A DNA stretch of 64,000 bases from an uncultured Acholeplasmatales bacterium (lineage in GTDB: Bacteria; Bacillota_I; Bacilli_A; Acholeplasmatales; Anaeroplasmataceae): contig CALUXI010000002.1 in NCBI GenBank assembly GCA_944324705.1, positions 1 through 64,000 of the forward strand, in the 5' to 3' direction. Position numbers and translations under genes: made by a program. Numbering within the stretch: the stretch's first letter is position 1; every line of letters begins with the position of its first letter. The notes below the pieces were generated by a model. That model had not been told where the DNA came from and searched no databases. It worked only from the letters and a program-made list of their open reading frames with translations. This document shows positions 25,943 through 35,768 of the stretch, in pieces.

Positions 25943-28534
25943 TTATTTTAATTCATACCAATTATTGCCAAAACCATCACTAACATCTAATTTGACATTT
26001 AATTTAACAGCATTAATCATCTTTTCTCTAACTATTTTTTGAAGCTTTTCTTCCTCTCCTCCATAAACTTCAAATACCAATTCATCATGAACTTGAACTA
26101 GCATATAAGATTTAAGATTTTCTTCTTTTAATGCTTTATTAATTTCTATCATAGCTATCTTAATTATATCTGCGGCCGTACCTTGAATTGGGGCATTCAT
26201 AGCCATTCTAGTAGCTGCCTCACGTTGTTTATAATTGTTTGAAATTATTTCTGGTAAATACCTTCTTCTATTAAATAAAGTCTTTACATAGCCATTTTTC
26301 TTACATTCATCTTTTACATTATCCATAAATGTCTTAACTTCTGGATTTAATTCATAGTATTTATCAATAAATTCTTTAGCCTCTTTGGGACTAGTTTCAA
26401 TATCATTAGCTAAGCCATAAGCAGAAATACCATAAACTATTCCAAAATTAACAGCTTTAGCTTTTCTTCTTTCAAGTGATGTTATATCATCATGACCAAA
26501 TATTTTTTTAGCCGTTGAAGTATGAACGTCTTCATTATTATTAAAAGCTTCTAATAGATGTTTAACATCCGCCATACTAGCTAAAACCCGCAATTCAATT
26601 TGACTATAATCAGCTGAATACATCTTATTTTCCTTTGCTGAAGGAATAAATAATTTTCTAATTAATCGTCCTTCTTCTGTTCTAATTGGAATGTTTTGTA
26701 AGTTAGGTTCAATACTTGATAATCTTCCTGTTTCTGTTAAAGCTTGTTCAAAAATAGTATGTACCTTACCATCTGGGAAAATTTGTTCTTGCAAACCTTT
26801 GATATAAGTATTATATAATTTGGTTAATTGTCTGTAATCTAAAACCTTACCTATAATCGGATTAAAATCTTTAATTGCTTCTAAAATACTAGCCTCAGTT
26901 GAATAACCTTTTTTAGAATCACCAGGATAAGGGATATTTAATTTAACAAATAATACTTCCGCTAATTGTTTAGGACTAGAAATATTAAATTCATTACCAG
27001 CTAATTCAAATATTTCTTTTTCTAAAATCTTAATTCTTCTATCTAAATCAATATCTCTATTTCTTAATTCCTCTAAACTAACCTTAACCCCAGCATATTC
27101 CATATCACCTAATACATAACTTAAAGGCATTTCAATATTATAAAGTAAGTTAATTTCTTCCTGTTCTTCTAATTTAGTTTTAGCTTCTGTAATCTTAGTT
27201 TTTATAATTTCTACCTTACTAGCTATATAACTATATAAAACAGATAATGCCGGTATTTTTCTTTTAGCACCCTTACCATATACCTCATCAGCAATACTGA
27301 TATTATTAGGTCCATAATAATCTATAACATTTTTAAATTCATGTTTTGTTATTTTTGAATTTAAAATATATGTAGCTAAATATAAATCAAAGATGAAATT
27401 ACTAGATTTAATACCAAAATGTAATAAACTAACATATATTCTTTTTAAATCATAAGCTATTTTAGGAGTATCTTCCATAAATTTAATAAAAGATTCTTCT
27501 TTAAATAAATCTTGGGTAATAATAAAATTACCTAAATCATTACTTATAGCTATTGCTAAAACAGGATACTTATGGTAGTTATAATCTTCATTTTCACATA
27601 AAACAATAGAATTAGGCAATAAATGTTTATCTAAATTATCTTTATTTAAAACTTGATACTTAGTTTCTTCTTTCTTTTCTACTTTCTTTAAAAATGACTG
27701 GAATTCTAGTTCTTGATAAAAATTATATAATATTTCTTCATCTTCTGGTTTTCTTAAAGTATCTTCTAATTTAACATCAATAGGTGCATCACGTAAAATA
27801 GTAGCCATCTTTTTACAAAGTAAAGCTTGGTCGCCAAAATTAATAAACTTATCGTGATCACTACCTTTAATATTAGAAACATTTTCTAAAATATCTTCAA
27901 CATGGGGATACATTTTAAGATATTTAATTGCTTTCTTTTCCCCGATACCAGGAACCCCAGGAATATTATCAGATTTATCACCCATTAAAGCTTTTAAATC
28001 AATAAAACTAGAAACCGGAATTTCATACTTTTCTAAAAATGAATCTGGTGTATAATCATCAACTTCCGTCATTCCCTTAATAGTCATATGAACTGTAGTA
28101 TTTGGAGTTATTAGTTGTAATAAATCTCGATCACTAGAATAAATATCTACATGATATCCGGCAGCCTCACCCATTTTAGCCATAGTCCCGATAATATCAT
28201 CGGCCTCATATAGCGGTACTTCATATCTTTTAATTCTTTTATAATCTAAGAATTGTTTAATATAAGAAATTTGCATACGCATTTCATCTGGCATCGGTTT
28301 TCTACCTGCTTTATAATCAGTCATAATACTATGTCTAAATGTTTCTTTTCCAGCATCAAAAGCTACTAGAATAGCATCATAATCTGAACTACATAAAGTA
28401 TTAATCATTCTTGCAAAATTAAAGATAGCATTAGTATAAAGCCCTTTAGAATTAGTCATTACCTTAGCATTAACCATACCAAAATAAGCTCTATACATTA
28501 ATGAATTACCATCTATTAGAATAAGTCTTGGCAT
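25943..28534 (-). CDS. polA: DNA polymerase I
   Basis: Repair and Okazaki-fragment polymerase, 863 residues. The 5-3 exonuclease domain (1 to about 290) has ILIDGNSLMYRAYFG and ALMGDKSDNIPGVPGIGEKKA. The middle 3-5 exonuclease-like domain lacks the catalytic DxE pair, as in other Bacilli, so it is not expected to proofread. The polymerase domain has motif A YSADYSQIELRVLA, motif B RRKAKAVNFGIVYG and motif C VQVHDELVFEV. A TTG-started extension exists upstream, but the ATG at 28534 has a GAGGTG site and gives the standard N-terminus MPRLILIDG. Confidence 0.97.
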   Translation of the reverse strand: MPRLILIDGNSLMYRAYFGMVNAKVMTNSKGLYTNAIFNFARMINTLCSSDYDAILVAFDAGKETFRHSIMTDYKAGRKPMPDEMRMQISYIKQFLDYKRIKRYEVPLYEADDIIGTMAKMGEAAGYHVDIYSSDRDLLQLITPNTTVHMTIKGMTEVDDYTPDSFLEKYEIPVSSFIDLKALMGDKSDNIPGVPGIGEKKAIKYLKMYPHVEDILENVSNIKGSDHDKFINFGDQALLCKKMATILRDAPIDVKLEDTLRKPEDEEILYNFYQELEFQSFLKKVEKKEETKYQVLNKDNLDKHLLPNSIVLCENEDYNYHKYPVLAIAISNDLGNFIITQDLFKEESFIKFMEDTPKIAYDLKRIYVSLLHFGIKSSNFIFDLYLATYILNSKITKHEFKNVIDYYGPNNISIADEVYGKGAKRKIPALSVLYSYIASKVEIIKTKITEAKTKLEEQEEINLLYNIEMPLSYVLGDMEYAGVKVSLEELRNRDIDLDRRIKILEKEIFELAGNEFNISSPKQLAEVLFVKLNIPYPGDSKKGYSTEASILEAIKDFNPIIGKVLDYRQLTKLYNTYIKGLQEQIFPDGKVHTIFEQALTETGRLSSIEPNLQNIPIRTEEGRLIRKLFIPSAKENKMYSADYSQIELRVLASMADVKHLLEAFNNNEDVHTSTAKKIFGHDDITSLERRKAKAVNFGIVYGISAYGLANDIETSPKEAKEFIDKYYELNPEVKTFMDNVKDECKKNGYVKTLFNRRRYLPEIISNNYKQREAATRMAMNAPIQGTAADIIKIAMIEINKALKEENLKSYMLVQVHDELVFEVYGGEEEKLQKIVREKMINAVKLNVKLDVSDGFGNNWYELK

Positions 28535-28544
28535 AAAATTCACC

Positions 28545-28829
28545 TCAAAATTCAATATGTTTAGTTAATTTATTAGAAAAACGATATAAAATGAATATTC
28601 TTCCTATTTTACTAACAATAGTTATATTGTGAGCGATTAATAAGCTTTTAAATTCTAAATCATCTATATCACTATTTTTTAAAATACTAACCTTCATTAA
28701 TTCATGTTTATCTAAATGAGCTTCTATATCTTTTATTAAATTTTCATGAACCCCTAATTTACCAACTTGCATTACAGGTTTAAGATTCATAGCAATACTT
28801 TTTAAATGAGCAATTTGTTTTGTCGTCAT
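28545..28829 (-). CDS. yhbY: YhbY/CRM RNA-binding protein
   Basis: Small ribosome-assembly factor of the CRS1-YhbY family, 94 residues, binding pre-50S RNA. The family signature is visible: LKSIAMNLKPVMQVGKLGV near the start and IGRIFILYR near the end. The ATG at 28829 behind AAAGGTAG is preferred to a GTG six codons upstream. First gene of the polA operon, 10 bases before polA. Confidence 0.92.
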   Translation of the reverse strand: MTTKQIAHLKSIAMNLKPVMQVGKLGVHENLIKDIEAHLDKHELMKVSILKNSDIDDLEFKSLLIAHNITIVSKIGRIFILYRFSNKLTKHIEF

Positions 28830-29014
28830 AATTTTACTACCTTTCACCGTTAAATCTTTTTCAAACGCAATTTCCTCTTATTTAATATGATACCATAAAT
28901 TAGACTCTTTTTATAGTTATTTCTTTTAATATTTATTATATAGAATTTTAATGTTAATTATTTACATTCATTTTCATTAAAAAGACTATAGTATCAACAT
29001 TTTTTATAATAAAA

Positions 29015-29045
29015 GCCCTACAAAGCATCTAACACTTTATAGGGC
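29015..29045 (-). terminator. Terminator of adhE
   Basis: An 11-bp stem with one mismatch (29015-29025 with 29035-29045) followed on the minus strand by TTTTATT, just after the adhE stop. Confidence 0.85.
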
Positions 29046-29052
29046 ATTATAA

Positions 29053-31689
29053 TTATTTATTTTCTTTTACAAAAAATTCTTCTGTATAATATGCTTCTTT
29101 AAATATTTTTTGCATATCTTTAACTAAAGGAACACGAGGGTTTACTGGTGAGCATTGATCTTCATAAGCTAAGTAAGATAATTTTTCTAAACTATCTAAC
29201 CATTCTTTTTCATCAATTCCTTGAGATTTGAAGTTCATCTTAATGCCAACACGCATACCAAGTTCACCACAAGCTTTAGCATAAGATTCAACACCTTCTT
29301 CAATTGTTGAAGCAGGTAAACCTAACATTTCTGCTAACTCTCTATAACGTTCACCAGCTACATATTTATTATATTTTGGCCATGTAGATAATTTTTCAGG
29401 TAATACGCCATTATATCTAATAGTGAATGGTAATAAAATTGCATTAGCTCTACCATGAGGTACATGGAATTCACCACCAACTTTATGAGCCATAGAGTGG
29501 TTCATACCTAAGAAGGCATTAGCGAAAGCCATACCAGCAATACATGAAGCATTGTGCATTTTTTCTCTAGCCTCATGGTCATGAGCTCCATTGTTATAGC
29601 ATCTTTCTAAATATGTAAATACCATCTTAATAGCTTGACGACATAAACCATCAGTAAAGTCATTAGCCATAGTTGATACGTAAGCTTCAGTAGCATGAGT
29701 TAAAACATCCATACCAGTATCAGCTGTAATAGATTTAGGTAAGCTATATGTTAAAGCAGGATCTAAGATTGCTACTGTAGGAGTTAAAGAGTAATCTGTT
29801 AATGGATATTTGATACCCTTTTCTTTATCTGTAATAACTGCAAATGGTGTTACTTCACTACCAGTACCAGAAGTTGTAGGAATACATACTAATTTTGCCT
29901 TATGACCTAATTCTGGATATTGGAATGCACGTTTTCTAATATCCATAAATTTTTGTTTTAAATCATTAAAGTTAACTTCTGGATGTTCATAGAATAACCA
30001 CATACCTTTAGCAGCATCCATAGAAGAACCGCCACCTAAGGCAATAATTGTATCTGGTTCAAATGAACGCATTAATTCAACACCTTTTTGAACAGTTTGA
30101 ATTGATGGATCTGGTTCAACATCACAGAAAATTGAATATGGAACTTTTGGATGACGTAATTCTAATTGATCTGTTACTTTCTTTAAGAAACCTAAATCAA
30201 CCATAGAACGATCAGTTATAATCATAACTTTAGTCATTTCTTTCATTTGATGTAAGTATTCAATAGAATCACGTTCAAAATAAATCTTAGAAGGTATTTT
30301 AAACCATTGCATATTATTTCTTCTTCTACCTACTTTCTTAACATTTAATAAATTAACAGCTGAAACGTTGCCAGCAACTGAGTTGTGACCATAAGATCCA
30401 CAACCTAAAGTAAGTGATGGTATAAATGAGTTATAAACATTACCGATACCACCAAATGTTGAAGGTGAATTCCAAATAATACGAATAGCTGGGATAACAT
30501 CACCAAAATGATCAACTAATTTTTGATCTTTTGTATGAATAGCAGCACTATGACCTAAACCATTAAATTCAACCATTTGTTTAGACATATTGATGCCTTC
30601 TTCAGTTGATTTAGATTTTAAAACAGCTAAAACCGGACTTAATTTTTCTCTTGTTAAAGGTTCTTCAACCCCAACTTTAGAACATTCTACGGCAATAATA
30701 CAAATATCTTCTGGAACTGAGAAACCAGATTGTTCAGCAATCCATTGAGGTGATTTACCAGCAACTGTACTATTTAGACGAGCATTTGGCTTATCTTCTT
30801 TACTGTTAACACCAAACATGAATTTTTCTAATTTCTTTTTTTCTTCTTTATTTGCAAAATATACGTGATATTCTTTAAATAATTTTATTGCTTCATCATA
30901 AACTTCTTGATCAATAATAGCAGCTTGTTCAGAAGCACAAACCATACCATTATCAAAAGATTTAGACATAACAATATCGTTAATAGCTTGTCTTAAATCA
31001 CAACTTTTTTCTACATAAGCAGGAACGTTACCAGCACCTACACCTAATGCTGGTTTACCACATGAATATGCAGCCTTAACCATAGCATTACCACCAGTAG
31101 CTAAAATTGTAGATACACCTGGATGTTGCATTAAAGCTGTAGTAGCATCCATTGATGGGTGTTCAATCCATTGAATACAGTTCTTTGGTGCACCGGCTTC
31201 AATAGCGGCATCATAAACTACTTTTGCTGCCATAGCACTTGAATTTTGGGCATTTGGATGGAAAGCAAAAATAATTGGATTACGAGTTTTTAAACAAATT
31301 AATGATTTAAAAATAGCAGTTGAAGTAGGGTTAGTTACAGGAGTAATACCAGCTACTACTCCAACAGGTTCAGCAATCTCAGTAATACCTGTTACATCAT
31401 CTTCATTGATGATACCAACTGTTTTAAGTCTTTTCATATTGTGAGTTACATATTCACAAGCAAATAAGTTTTTAGTAGCCTTATCTTCAAAGATTCCCCT
31501 TTTAGTTTCTTCGATAGCGGCTCTAGCTAATACCCCATGTTTATCAAGAGCGGCAACACTACATTTAGCAACTATGTAATCTACTTGTTCTTGTGTAAAT
31601 GTTGCATAGTCATTTAAAGCTACTAAGGCTTTTTTAACTAAAGAATCAACTTCAGCAATCGCTGCTTCTTTTTGATTGTTTTCTTGCAT
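29053..31689 (-). CDS. adhE: Bifunctional acetaldehyde-CoA/alcohol dehydrogenase
   Basis: Fermentative enzyme reducing acetyl-CoA to ethanol with two NADH, forming spirosomes. 878 residues: N-terminal CoA-acylating aldehyde dehydrogenase (about 1-440) with catalytic Cys in NGMVCASEQ and TGGNAMV; C-terminal iron alcohol dehydrogenase (about 460-870) with GGGSSMDAAK (NADH) and the iron-binding histidines in THATEAYV, MNHSMAHKVGG and FHVPHGRAN. Full length, with an AAGGAGAATT site. Upstream lie a good promoter, a Rex-like palindrome and two cre-like sites, consistent with control by redox state and carbon source. Confidence 0.97.
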   Translation of the reverse strand: MQENNQKEAAIAEVDSLVKKALVALNDYATFTQEQVDYIVAKCSVAALDKHGVLARAAIEETKRGIFEDKATKNLFACEYVTHNMKRLKTVGIINEDDVTGITEIAEPVGVVAGITPVTNPTSTAIFKSLICLKTRNPIIFAFHPNAQNSSAMAAKVVYDAAIEAGAPKNCIQWIEHPSMDATTALMQHPGVSTILATGGNAMVKAAYSCGKPALGVGAGNVPAYVEKSCDLRQAINDIVMSKSFDNGMVCASEQAAIIDQEVYDEAIKLFKEYHVYFANKEEKKKLEKFMFGVNSKEDKPNARLNSTVAGKSPQWIAEQSGFSVPEDICIIAVECSKVGVEEPLTREKLSPVLAVLKSKSTEEGINMSKQMVEFNGLGHSAAIHTKDQKLVDHFGDVIPAIRIIWNSPSTFGGIGNVYNSFIPSLTLGCGSYGHNSVAGNVSAVNLLNVKKVGRRRNNMQWFKIPSKIYFERDSIEYLHQMKEMTKVMIITDRSMVDLGFLKKVTDQLELRHPKVPYSIFCDVEPDPSIQTVQKGVELMRSFEPDTIIALGGGSSMDAAKGMWLFYEHPEVNFNDLKQKFMDIRKRAFQYPELGHKAKLVCIPTTSGTGSEVTPFAVITDKEKGIKYPLTDYSLTPTVAILDPALTYSLPKSITADTGMDVLTHATEAYVSTMANDFTDGLCRQAIKMVFTYLERCYNNGAHDHEAREKMHNASCIAGMAFANAFLGMNHSMAHKVGGEFHVPHGRANAILLPFTIRYNGVLPEKLSTWPKYNKYVAGERYRELAEMLGLPASTIEEGVESYAKACGELGMRVGIKMNFKSQGIDEKEWLDSLEKLSYLAYEDQCSPVNPRVPLVKDMQKIFKEAYYTEEFFVKENK

Positions 31690-31721
31690 ATTTAATTCTC
31701 CTTTTCGTTTTTCCGTGCATA

Positions 31722-31750
31722 ATTATACACTATTGTAAATGTTTTTACAA
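31722..31750 (-). promoter_or_regulatory. adhE promoter with Rex-like operator
   Basis: -10 TATAAT (plus ATTATA 31722-31727), 17-base spacer, -35 TTGTAA (plus TTACAA 31745-31750). The palindrome TTGTAAA-N4-TTTACAA (31733-31750) covers the -35 and spacer. Its 7-4-7 layout is that of Rex operators (TTGTGAA-N4-TTCACAA), repressors that release DNA at high NADH, which fits adhE. Assignment to Rex is inference. Confidence 0.65.
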
Positions 31751-31762
31751 AAGAATATCTAA

Positions 31763-31790
31763 AGAAAACGCTTTTAATATAACGCTTACA
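31763..31790 (-). promoter_or_regulatory. Two adjacent cre-like sites upstream of adhE
   Basis: Two abutting 14-mers (31763-31776 and 31777-31790) each match TGWAANCGNTNWCA at about 12 of 14 positions, with AAAAGCGTTTT and GTAAGCGTTA cores on the minus strand. Suggestive of CcpA binding only. Confidence 0.35.
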
Positions 31791-31800
31791 TAGCAAAAAT

Positions 31801-31827
31801 TTGTTAATTTTAACTAAAAATTAACAA
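31801..31827. promoter_or_regulatory. 27-bp perfect inverted repeat between galE and adhE
   Basis: Perfect 11-bp arms TTGTTAATTTT/AAAATTAACAA with a 5-base centre. The outer heptamers TTGTTAA and TTAACAA are the half-sites of clostridial Rex operators but 13 rather than 4 bases apart. It could be a second operator or an AT-rich hairpin. Confidence 0.5.
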
Positions 31828-31860
31828 AAACCCCTTTATTTAATAAAAACACTTTTACTA

Positions 31861-31888
31861 AATAAAGAAAAGAGCATTAACGCTCTTT
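31861..31888 (-). terminator. Terminator of galE
   Basis: Perfect 7-bp stem AAAGAGC/GCTCTTT (31869-31875 and 31882-31888) with a T-rich tail on the minus strand, right after the galE stop. Confidence 0.8.
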
Positions 31889-31892
31889 AACC

Positions 31893-32909
31893 TTATTTTA
31901 TACCATCTGGATTTTTTTGTTGAAAATTCCAACTAGATTTACACATATCAAATAAATTATATTCTGTTTTAAATCCTAATTCTTTGTATGCTTTATCACA
32001 ATTAGCATAACATTCAGCTATATCACCGGGACGACGTGAAACAATTTGATATGGAATAGCATGACCTACTGCTTTTTCCATTTCATGTAATACTTCAAAA
32101 ACTGAACTTCCTTTGCCAGTCCCTAAATTATAAATTAGTAAATTTTCATTTGTTTCTTCCATTTTCTTTAAAGTTAAAGTGTGTCCTTTAGCTAAATCAC
32201 AAACATGAATATAATCTCTAACCCCAGTCCCATCAGGAGTATTATAATCATTACCAAAAACTCTTAAATATGGTAATTTACCTATACAAACTTGGGTAAT
32301 ATATGGCATTAAATTATTAGGAATACCATTAGGATCTTCACCTATTAAACCGGATTCATGCGCACCAATTGGATTAAAATAACGTAATAATGCCACCTTA
32401 AAATTAGGATTAGCTTTAACGTAATCTTGTAAAATTTCTTCAATCATCAATTTAGTTCTACCATAAGGATTAGTAACGTGAAGAGGAAAATCTTCATAAA
32501 TTGGAACAGACTTAGGATCACCATAAACTGTAGCTGAGGAACTAAATATTAAATTATTGCAATTATGTTTATGCATAACTTCAACAACATTTAATAAGGA
32601 AATTAAATTATTTTGATAATACATAAGTGGTTTAGCTACTGATTCTCCTACTGCCTTATAACCTGCAAAATGAATTACCCCAAAAATATCATTATTTTTA
32701 AATACTTCTTCTAAATCATTTTTATTACAACAATTAATCTTATAACTAGTTAGTTTATAATTTGTTATTTTTTCTAATCTTTCTATTACCTTAGGACTAG
32801 AATTAGAATAATCATCTACAATAATTGGATTATAGCCATTTTCAATTAAAGAAATAACTGTATGACTACCAATATATCCAGCTCCTCCAGTAACTACGAC
32901 ATTCTTCAT
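31893..32909 (-). CDS. galE: UDP-glucose 4-epimerase
   Basis: Interconverts UDP-glucose and UDP-galactose with bound NAD, supplying cell-surface glycans. 338 residues, short-chain dehydrogenase fold: NAD motif GGAGYIGSH (about 7-15), catalytic Ser in FSSSATVYGD and the YxxxK pair in NPYGRTKLM, then PIGAHESG and GVRDYIHV typical of GalE. A TTG-started extension is possible, but the ATG at 32909 with a GGAGG site gives the usual N-terminus. Immediately downstream of rseP, so probably the last gene of the uppS-cdsA-dxr-rseP operon. Confidence 0.95.
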   Translation of the reverse strand: MKNVVVTGGAGYIGSHTVISLIENGYNPIIVDDYSNSSPKVIERLEKITNYKLTSYKINCCNKNDLEEVFKNNDIFGVIHFAGYKAVGESVAKPLMYYQNNLISLLNVVEVMHKHNCNNLIFSSSATVYGDPKSVPIYEDFPLHVTNPYGRTKLMIEEILQDYVKANPNFKVALLRYFNPIGAHESGLIGEDPNGIPNNLMPYITQVCIGKLPYLRVFGNDYNTPDGTGVRDYIHVCDLAKGHTLTLKKMEETNENLLIYNLGTGKGSSVFEVLHEMEKAVGHAIPYQIVSRRPGDIAECYANCDKAYKELGFKTEYNLFDMCKSSWNFQQKNPDGIK

Positions 32910-32910
32910 A

Positions 32911-34626
32911 TTAAATCCTCCACACAAAACTAATAAGATTAAATCTTAATATATCATTATAAGTAACATATATGAATAATAACATTAATAAAATAAAGCA
33001 AATACCATTAAGGGCCGCTTCAAACTTCTTATTTGGCTTTTTACGTGTAATAAATTCATAAATTAAGAAGATAATTCTTCCACCATCTAAAGCTGGTATA
33101 GGTAATAAATTAACAATACCAATATTAACAGACAACATAGCTGTAAAAGCTAAAATTGGTAAAATACCTGTTTGAACTAAGTTCTTAACCATTCCAAATA
33201 TTCCTACAACACTAGTTAAATTAGATACGCCAACTTGTCTAATACCACTAGGAGCTATTAAAAGTTTTAAAGTTCTAAATACTAAAGTAAAATCATTCCA
33301 AAAACCTTTAAAAGCCGAAGTTATTACCCCACCTAATTCAAAATGATAAACCGGTGAAATACCTATTAATAATTCAATTTTTTCGATTCCTTGATTAGTA
33401 AGTGTTTCATTTCCCCAACTTACTAGTGGTTCACATTCTTCTATTTTTACATAAGGATCTTGTGGGTTTTCTTTAGCTTTTTCTAAATCATAATATTCAA
33501 ATCTAATTTCCGCAACATCTACATCTTTTAAATTATTAATTAAATCTTGCCAACTAGTTATTTCTACAACTTCACCCATGCTAGTTGTATCACTATTAAT
33601 ATAGTTATCTACTCTAACAGCTGTAATAATATCTCCACTAGATAAAGGATACTTTGGATCAGCCGATTTATTACTATAATTAAGACCCACATTACCAAGA
33701 ATAGCCCCACTAATCACACCTTCAGGATAATTGTTATCACTTATTTGTAAATTAGATATACCAATAGAATTAATAATTATAGAATAGGGAATCAAACAAG
33801 TCTCTTCTTCACCAGCACTATTAATTACTTTTAATTCAACTTCTGTAGGGTAATTTTTATTATATTCATCAATTATATCTTCAAATTCGTACCAAGAATT
33901 AACATTTTTACCATTAACCGCAATTATTTTATCGCCAGTTTCTAAATAACTAGAACCAGCATAGCCATAACCAACTTCCCCAATTTGATTAGTATCATAA
34001 TTAGGAACCCCAATAGCACAATAATAAATAAAATAAATTATAATAGCTAAAAGAAAGTTCATGCAAGGACCAGCAAATAAAGTTAAAAATCTTTTCCAAA
34101 TTGGCTTACTAGAAAAGGTTTCATTATAAGATGCAATCTTAATACTACTGTTTTTATCTAAATACAAGATGGCCTTATCTCTAACTAAAAAACTTTTTGA
34201 CATACCATCATCTAAAGTTAAAGTTAGATACATACCTTCTCCATTTTTATTTGTAAAATCAAATTCTTCTAAAATACCCGATATATCACCTGAATTATTT
34301 TTAGATATATCAATTTTAACTACTTCATCATCGTCTAAAGTAAGGCTTAATCTATCCCCTTTTGTTAATAATAAACTAGTTTCATCATCAGCCATTTGTA
34401 CATAACCACCAATAGGAATAGCTCTTAAACAAAATAAAGTATTCTTAAATTGGTGTTTATAAATACAAGGTCCCATACCTATAGAAAATTCATTACATAA
34501 GATACCAGCTTTTCTAGCTACTAAAAAATGACCAAATTCATGAACTATAATTATAAGACCAATAATAAATACAAAGACAATTAATGAAACTACTACTAAC
34601 AAAAAGCCACTAAGTGCTAATATCAC
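32911..34626 (-). CDS. rseP: RseP-type site-2 metalloprotease
   Basis: Membrane zinc protease cutting transmembrane signalling proteins such as anti-sigma factors and signal-peptide remnants. 571 residues, against about 420-450 usual. HEFGH (zinc ligands His29, His33 and catalytic Glu30) is in membrane segment 1, and the third ligand is in NLLPIPALDGGR near the C-terminus. The extra length comes from an insert after GGYVQMA (about 75-160, charged) and an expanded PDZ region (about 215-400). It starts with GTG overlapping the dxr stop (GTGA) behind a GGTGAT site. Conserved neighbour of dxr, cdsA and uppS. Confidence 0.93.
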   Translation of the reverse strand: MILALSGFLLVVVSLIVFVFIIGLIIIVHEFGHFLVARKAGILCNEFSIGMGPCIYKHQFKNTLFCLRAIPIGGYVQMADDETSLLLTKGDRLSLTLDDDEVVKIDISKNNSGDISGILEEFDFTNKNGEGMYLTLTLDDGMSKSFLVRDKAILYLDKNSSIKIASYNETFSSKPIWKRFLTLFAGPCMNFLLAIIIYFIYYCAIGVPNYDTNQIGEVGYGYAGSSYLETGDKIIAVNGKNVNSWYEFEDIIDEYNKNYPTEVELKVINSAGEEETCLIPYSIIINSIGISNLQISDNNYPEGVISGAILGNVGLNYSNKSADPKYPLSSGDIITAVRVDNYINSDTTSMGEVVEITSWQDLINNLKDVDVAEIRFEYYDLEKAKENPQDPYVKIEECEPLVSWGNETLTNQGIEKIELLIGISPVYHFELGGVITSAFKGFWNDFTLVFRTLKLLIAPSGIRQVGVSNLTSVVGIFGMVKNLVQTGILPILAFTAMLSVNIGIVNLLPIPALDGGRIIFLIYEFITRKKPNKKFEAALNGICFILLMLLFIYVTYNDILRFNLISFVWRI

Positions 34627-35768
34627 AATCTATCACCATATTTTTCTAATATTTCTTTTTGAATTTCTTTATCCAAATTAATAATGTTATCTATATTATA
34701 AGGTATATTTGAATAATCCTTACTAAGATATTCAAATACTATTTTCTCTATATCTAAAAACTTAATTTTATCCTCTAAAAATAGTTTAACAGCCGCCTCA
34801 TTGCTAGCATTTAAAACAGTTGGGTACAATCCACCTTTTATACCAGAATCATAAGCAGCTTTTAATAAAGGATATCTTTTTTCATCTAATTTAGCAAAAC
34901 TTAAAGTTTTACCTTCTAATATTAAACTATTTAAATCTTTAATTTTTAAATGATTAGGGTAAGACAAAGCGTATAAAATAGGTAAACGCATATCAGGAGT
35001 ACCAAGTAAAGCTTTAATACTCAAATCATTATATTCAACTAAAGAATGAACTATACTTTCCTTATGTAAAATTGTACTTATTTTATCATATGGCATATTA
35101 AATAAATGATGGGCCTCAATAACCTCAAAACCTTTATTCATCATAGTAGCACTATCAATAGTTATCTTAGCTCCCATACTCCAATTAGGGTGTTTTAAAG
35201 CATCAGCTTTAGTTACATTTTCTAATTCTTCTCTTGTTTTGTCTCTAAAAGAGCCACCACTAGCTGTAATTATTAAACGTTTTATTTGAGCCTTTTTTTC
35301 ACCTTTTATACATTGCCATATTGCATTATGCTCACTATCAATAGGATGTAATTTAACTTTATATTTTTTAACTAAACTATTAATTATATCCCCAGCCATA
35401 ACTAAAGTTTCCTTATTAGCTAAGGCTATATTTTTGCCACACTCAATAGCTCTAATAGTCGGCTTTAAACCACTACTACCTACTAAAGCATTCACTAAAA
35501 CTGCCTCATTAGAACTAGCTTTATAACTAGCAATTTCAAGTAAACCTTCATCACCATAACAAACTTTAGCATTTGTTTTAATAAAGTCGGTCTTATTTCT
35601 TAAACAAATTAAACTAGGTTTAACTACTTCAACCAAATTACTAGCTAAAGCTAAATCGTGACCTAAAGACATAGCTACAACCCTAAATTTATTAGGATAT
35701 CTCTTAACTATATCAATAGTTTGTCTACCTATTGAACCTGAAGCTCCTAAAATATACAAATCTATCAT
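34623..35768 (-). CDS. dxr: 1-deoxy-D-xylulose 5-phosphate reductoisomerase
   Basis: Second step of the MEP isoprenoid pathway, making MEP with NADPH and a divalent metal. 381 residues: LGASGSIGRQTIDI at the N-terminus (NADPH), ALANKETLVMAG, metal/substrate residues in PIDSEHNAIWQ and ASGGSFRD, then HPNWSMGAKITIDSATMMNKGFEVIEAHHLF. The ATG at 35768 overlaps the cdsA stop (ATGA) and follows a GGTGG site. The next gene upstream but one, uppS, uses the pathway's products. Confidence 0.97.
   Translation of the reverse strand: MIDLYILGASGSIGRQTIDIVKRYPNKFRVVAMSLGHDLALASNLVEVVKPSLICLRNKTDFIKTNAKVCYGDEGLLEIASYKASSNEAVLVNALVGSSGLKPTIRAIECGKNIALANKETLVMAGDIINSLVKKYKVKLHPIDSEHNAIWQCIKGEKKAQIKRLIITASGGSFRDKTREELENVTKADALKHPNWSMGAKITIDSATMMNKGFEVIEAHHLFNMPYDKISTILHKESIVHSLVEYNDLSIKALLGTPDMRLPILYALSYPNHLKIKDLNSLILEGKTLSFAKLDEKRYPLLKAAYDSGIKGGLYPTVLNASNEAAVKLFLEDKIKFLDIEKIVFEYLSKDYSNIPYNIDNIINLDKEIQKEILEKYGDRL

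Noticed and set aside
31733-31750. A third Pho box at adhE
   Set aside because: It contains TTTACA once on each strand as an inverted repeat; PhoP boxes here are direct repeats with an 11-bp period, so a Rex-type site fits better.
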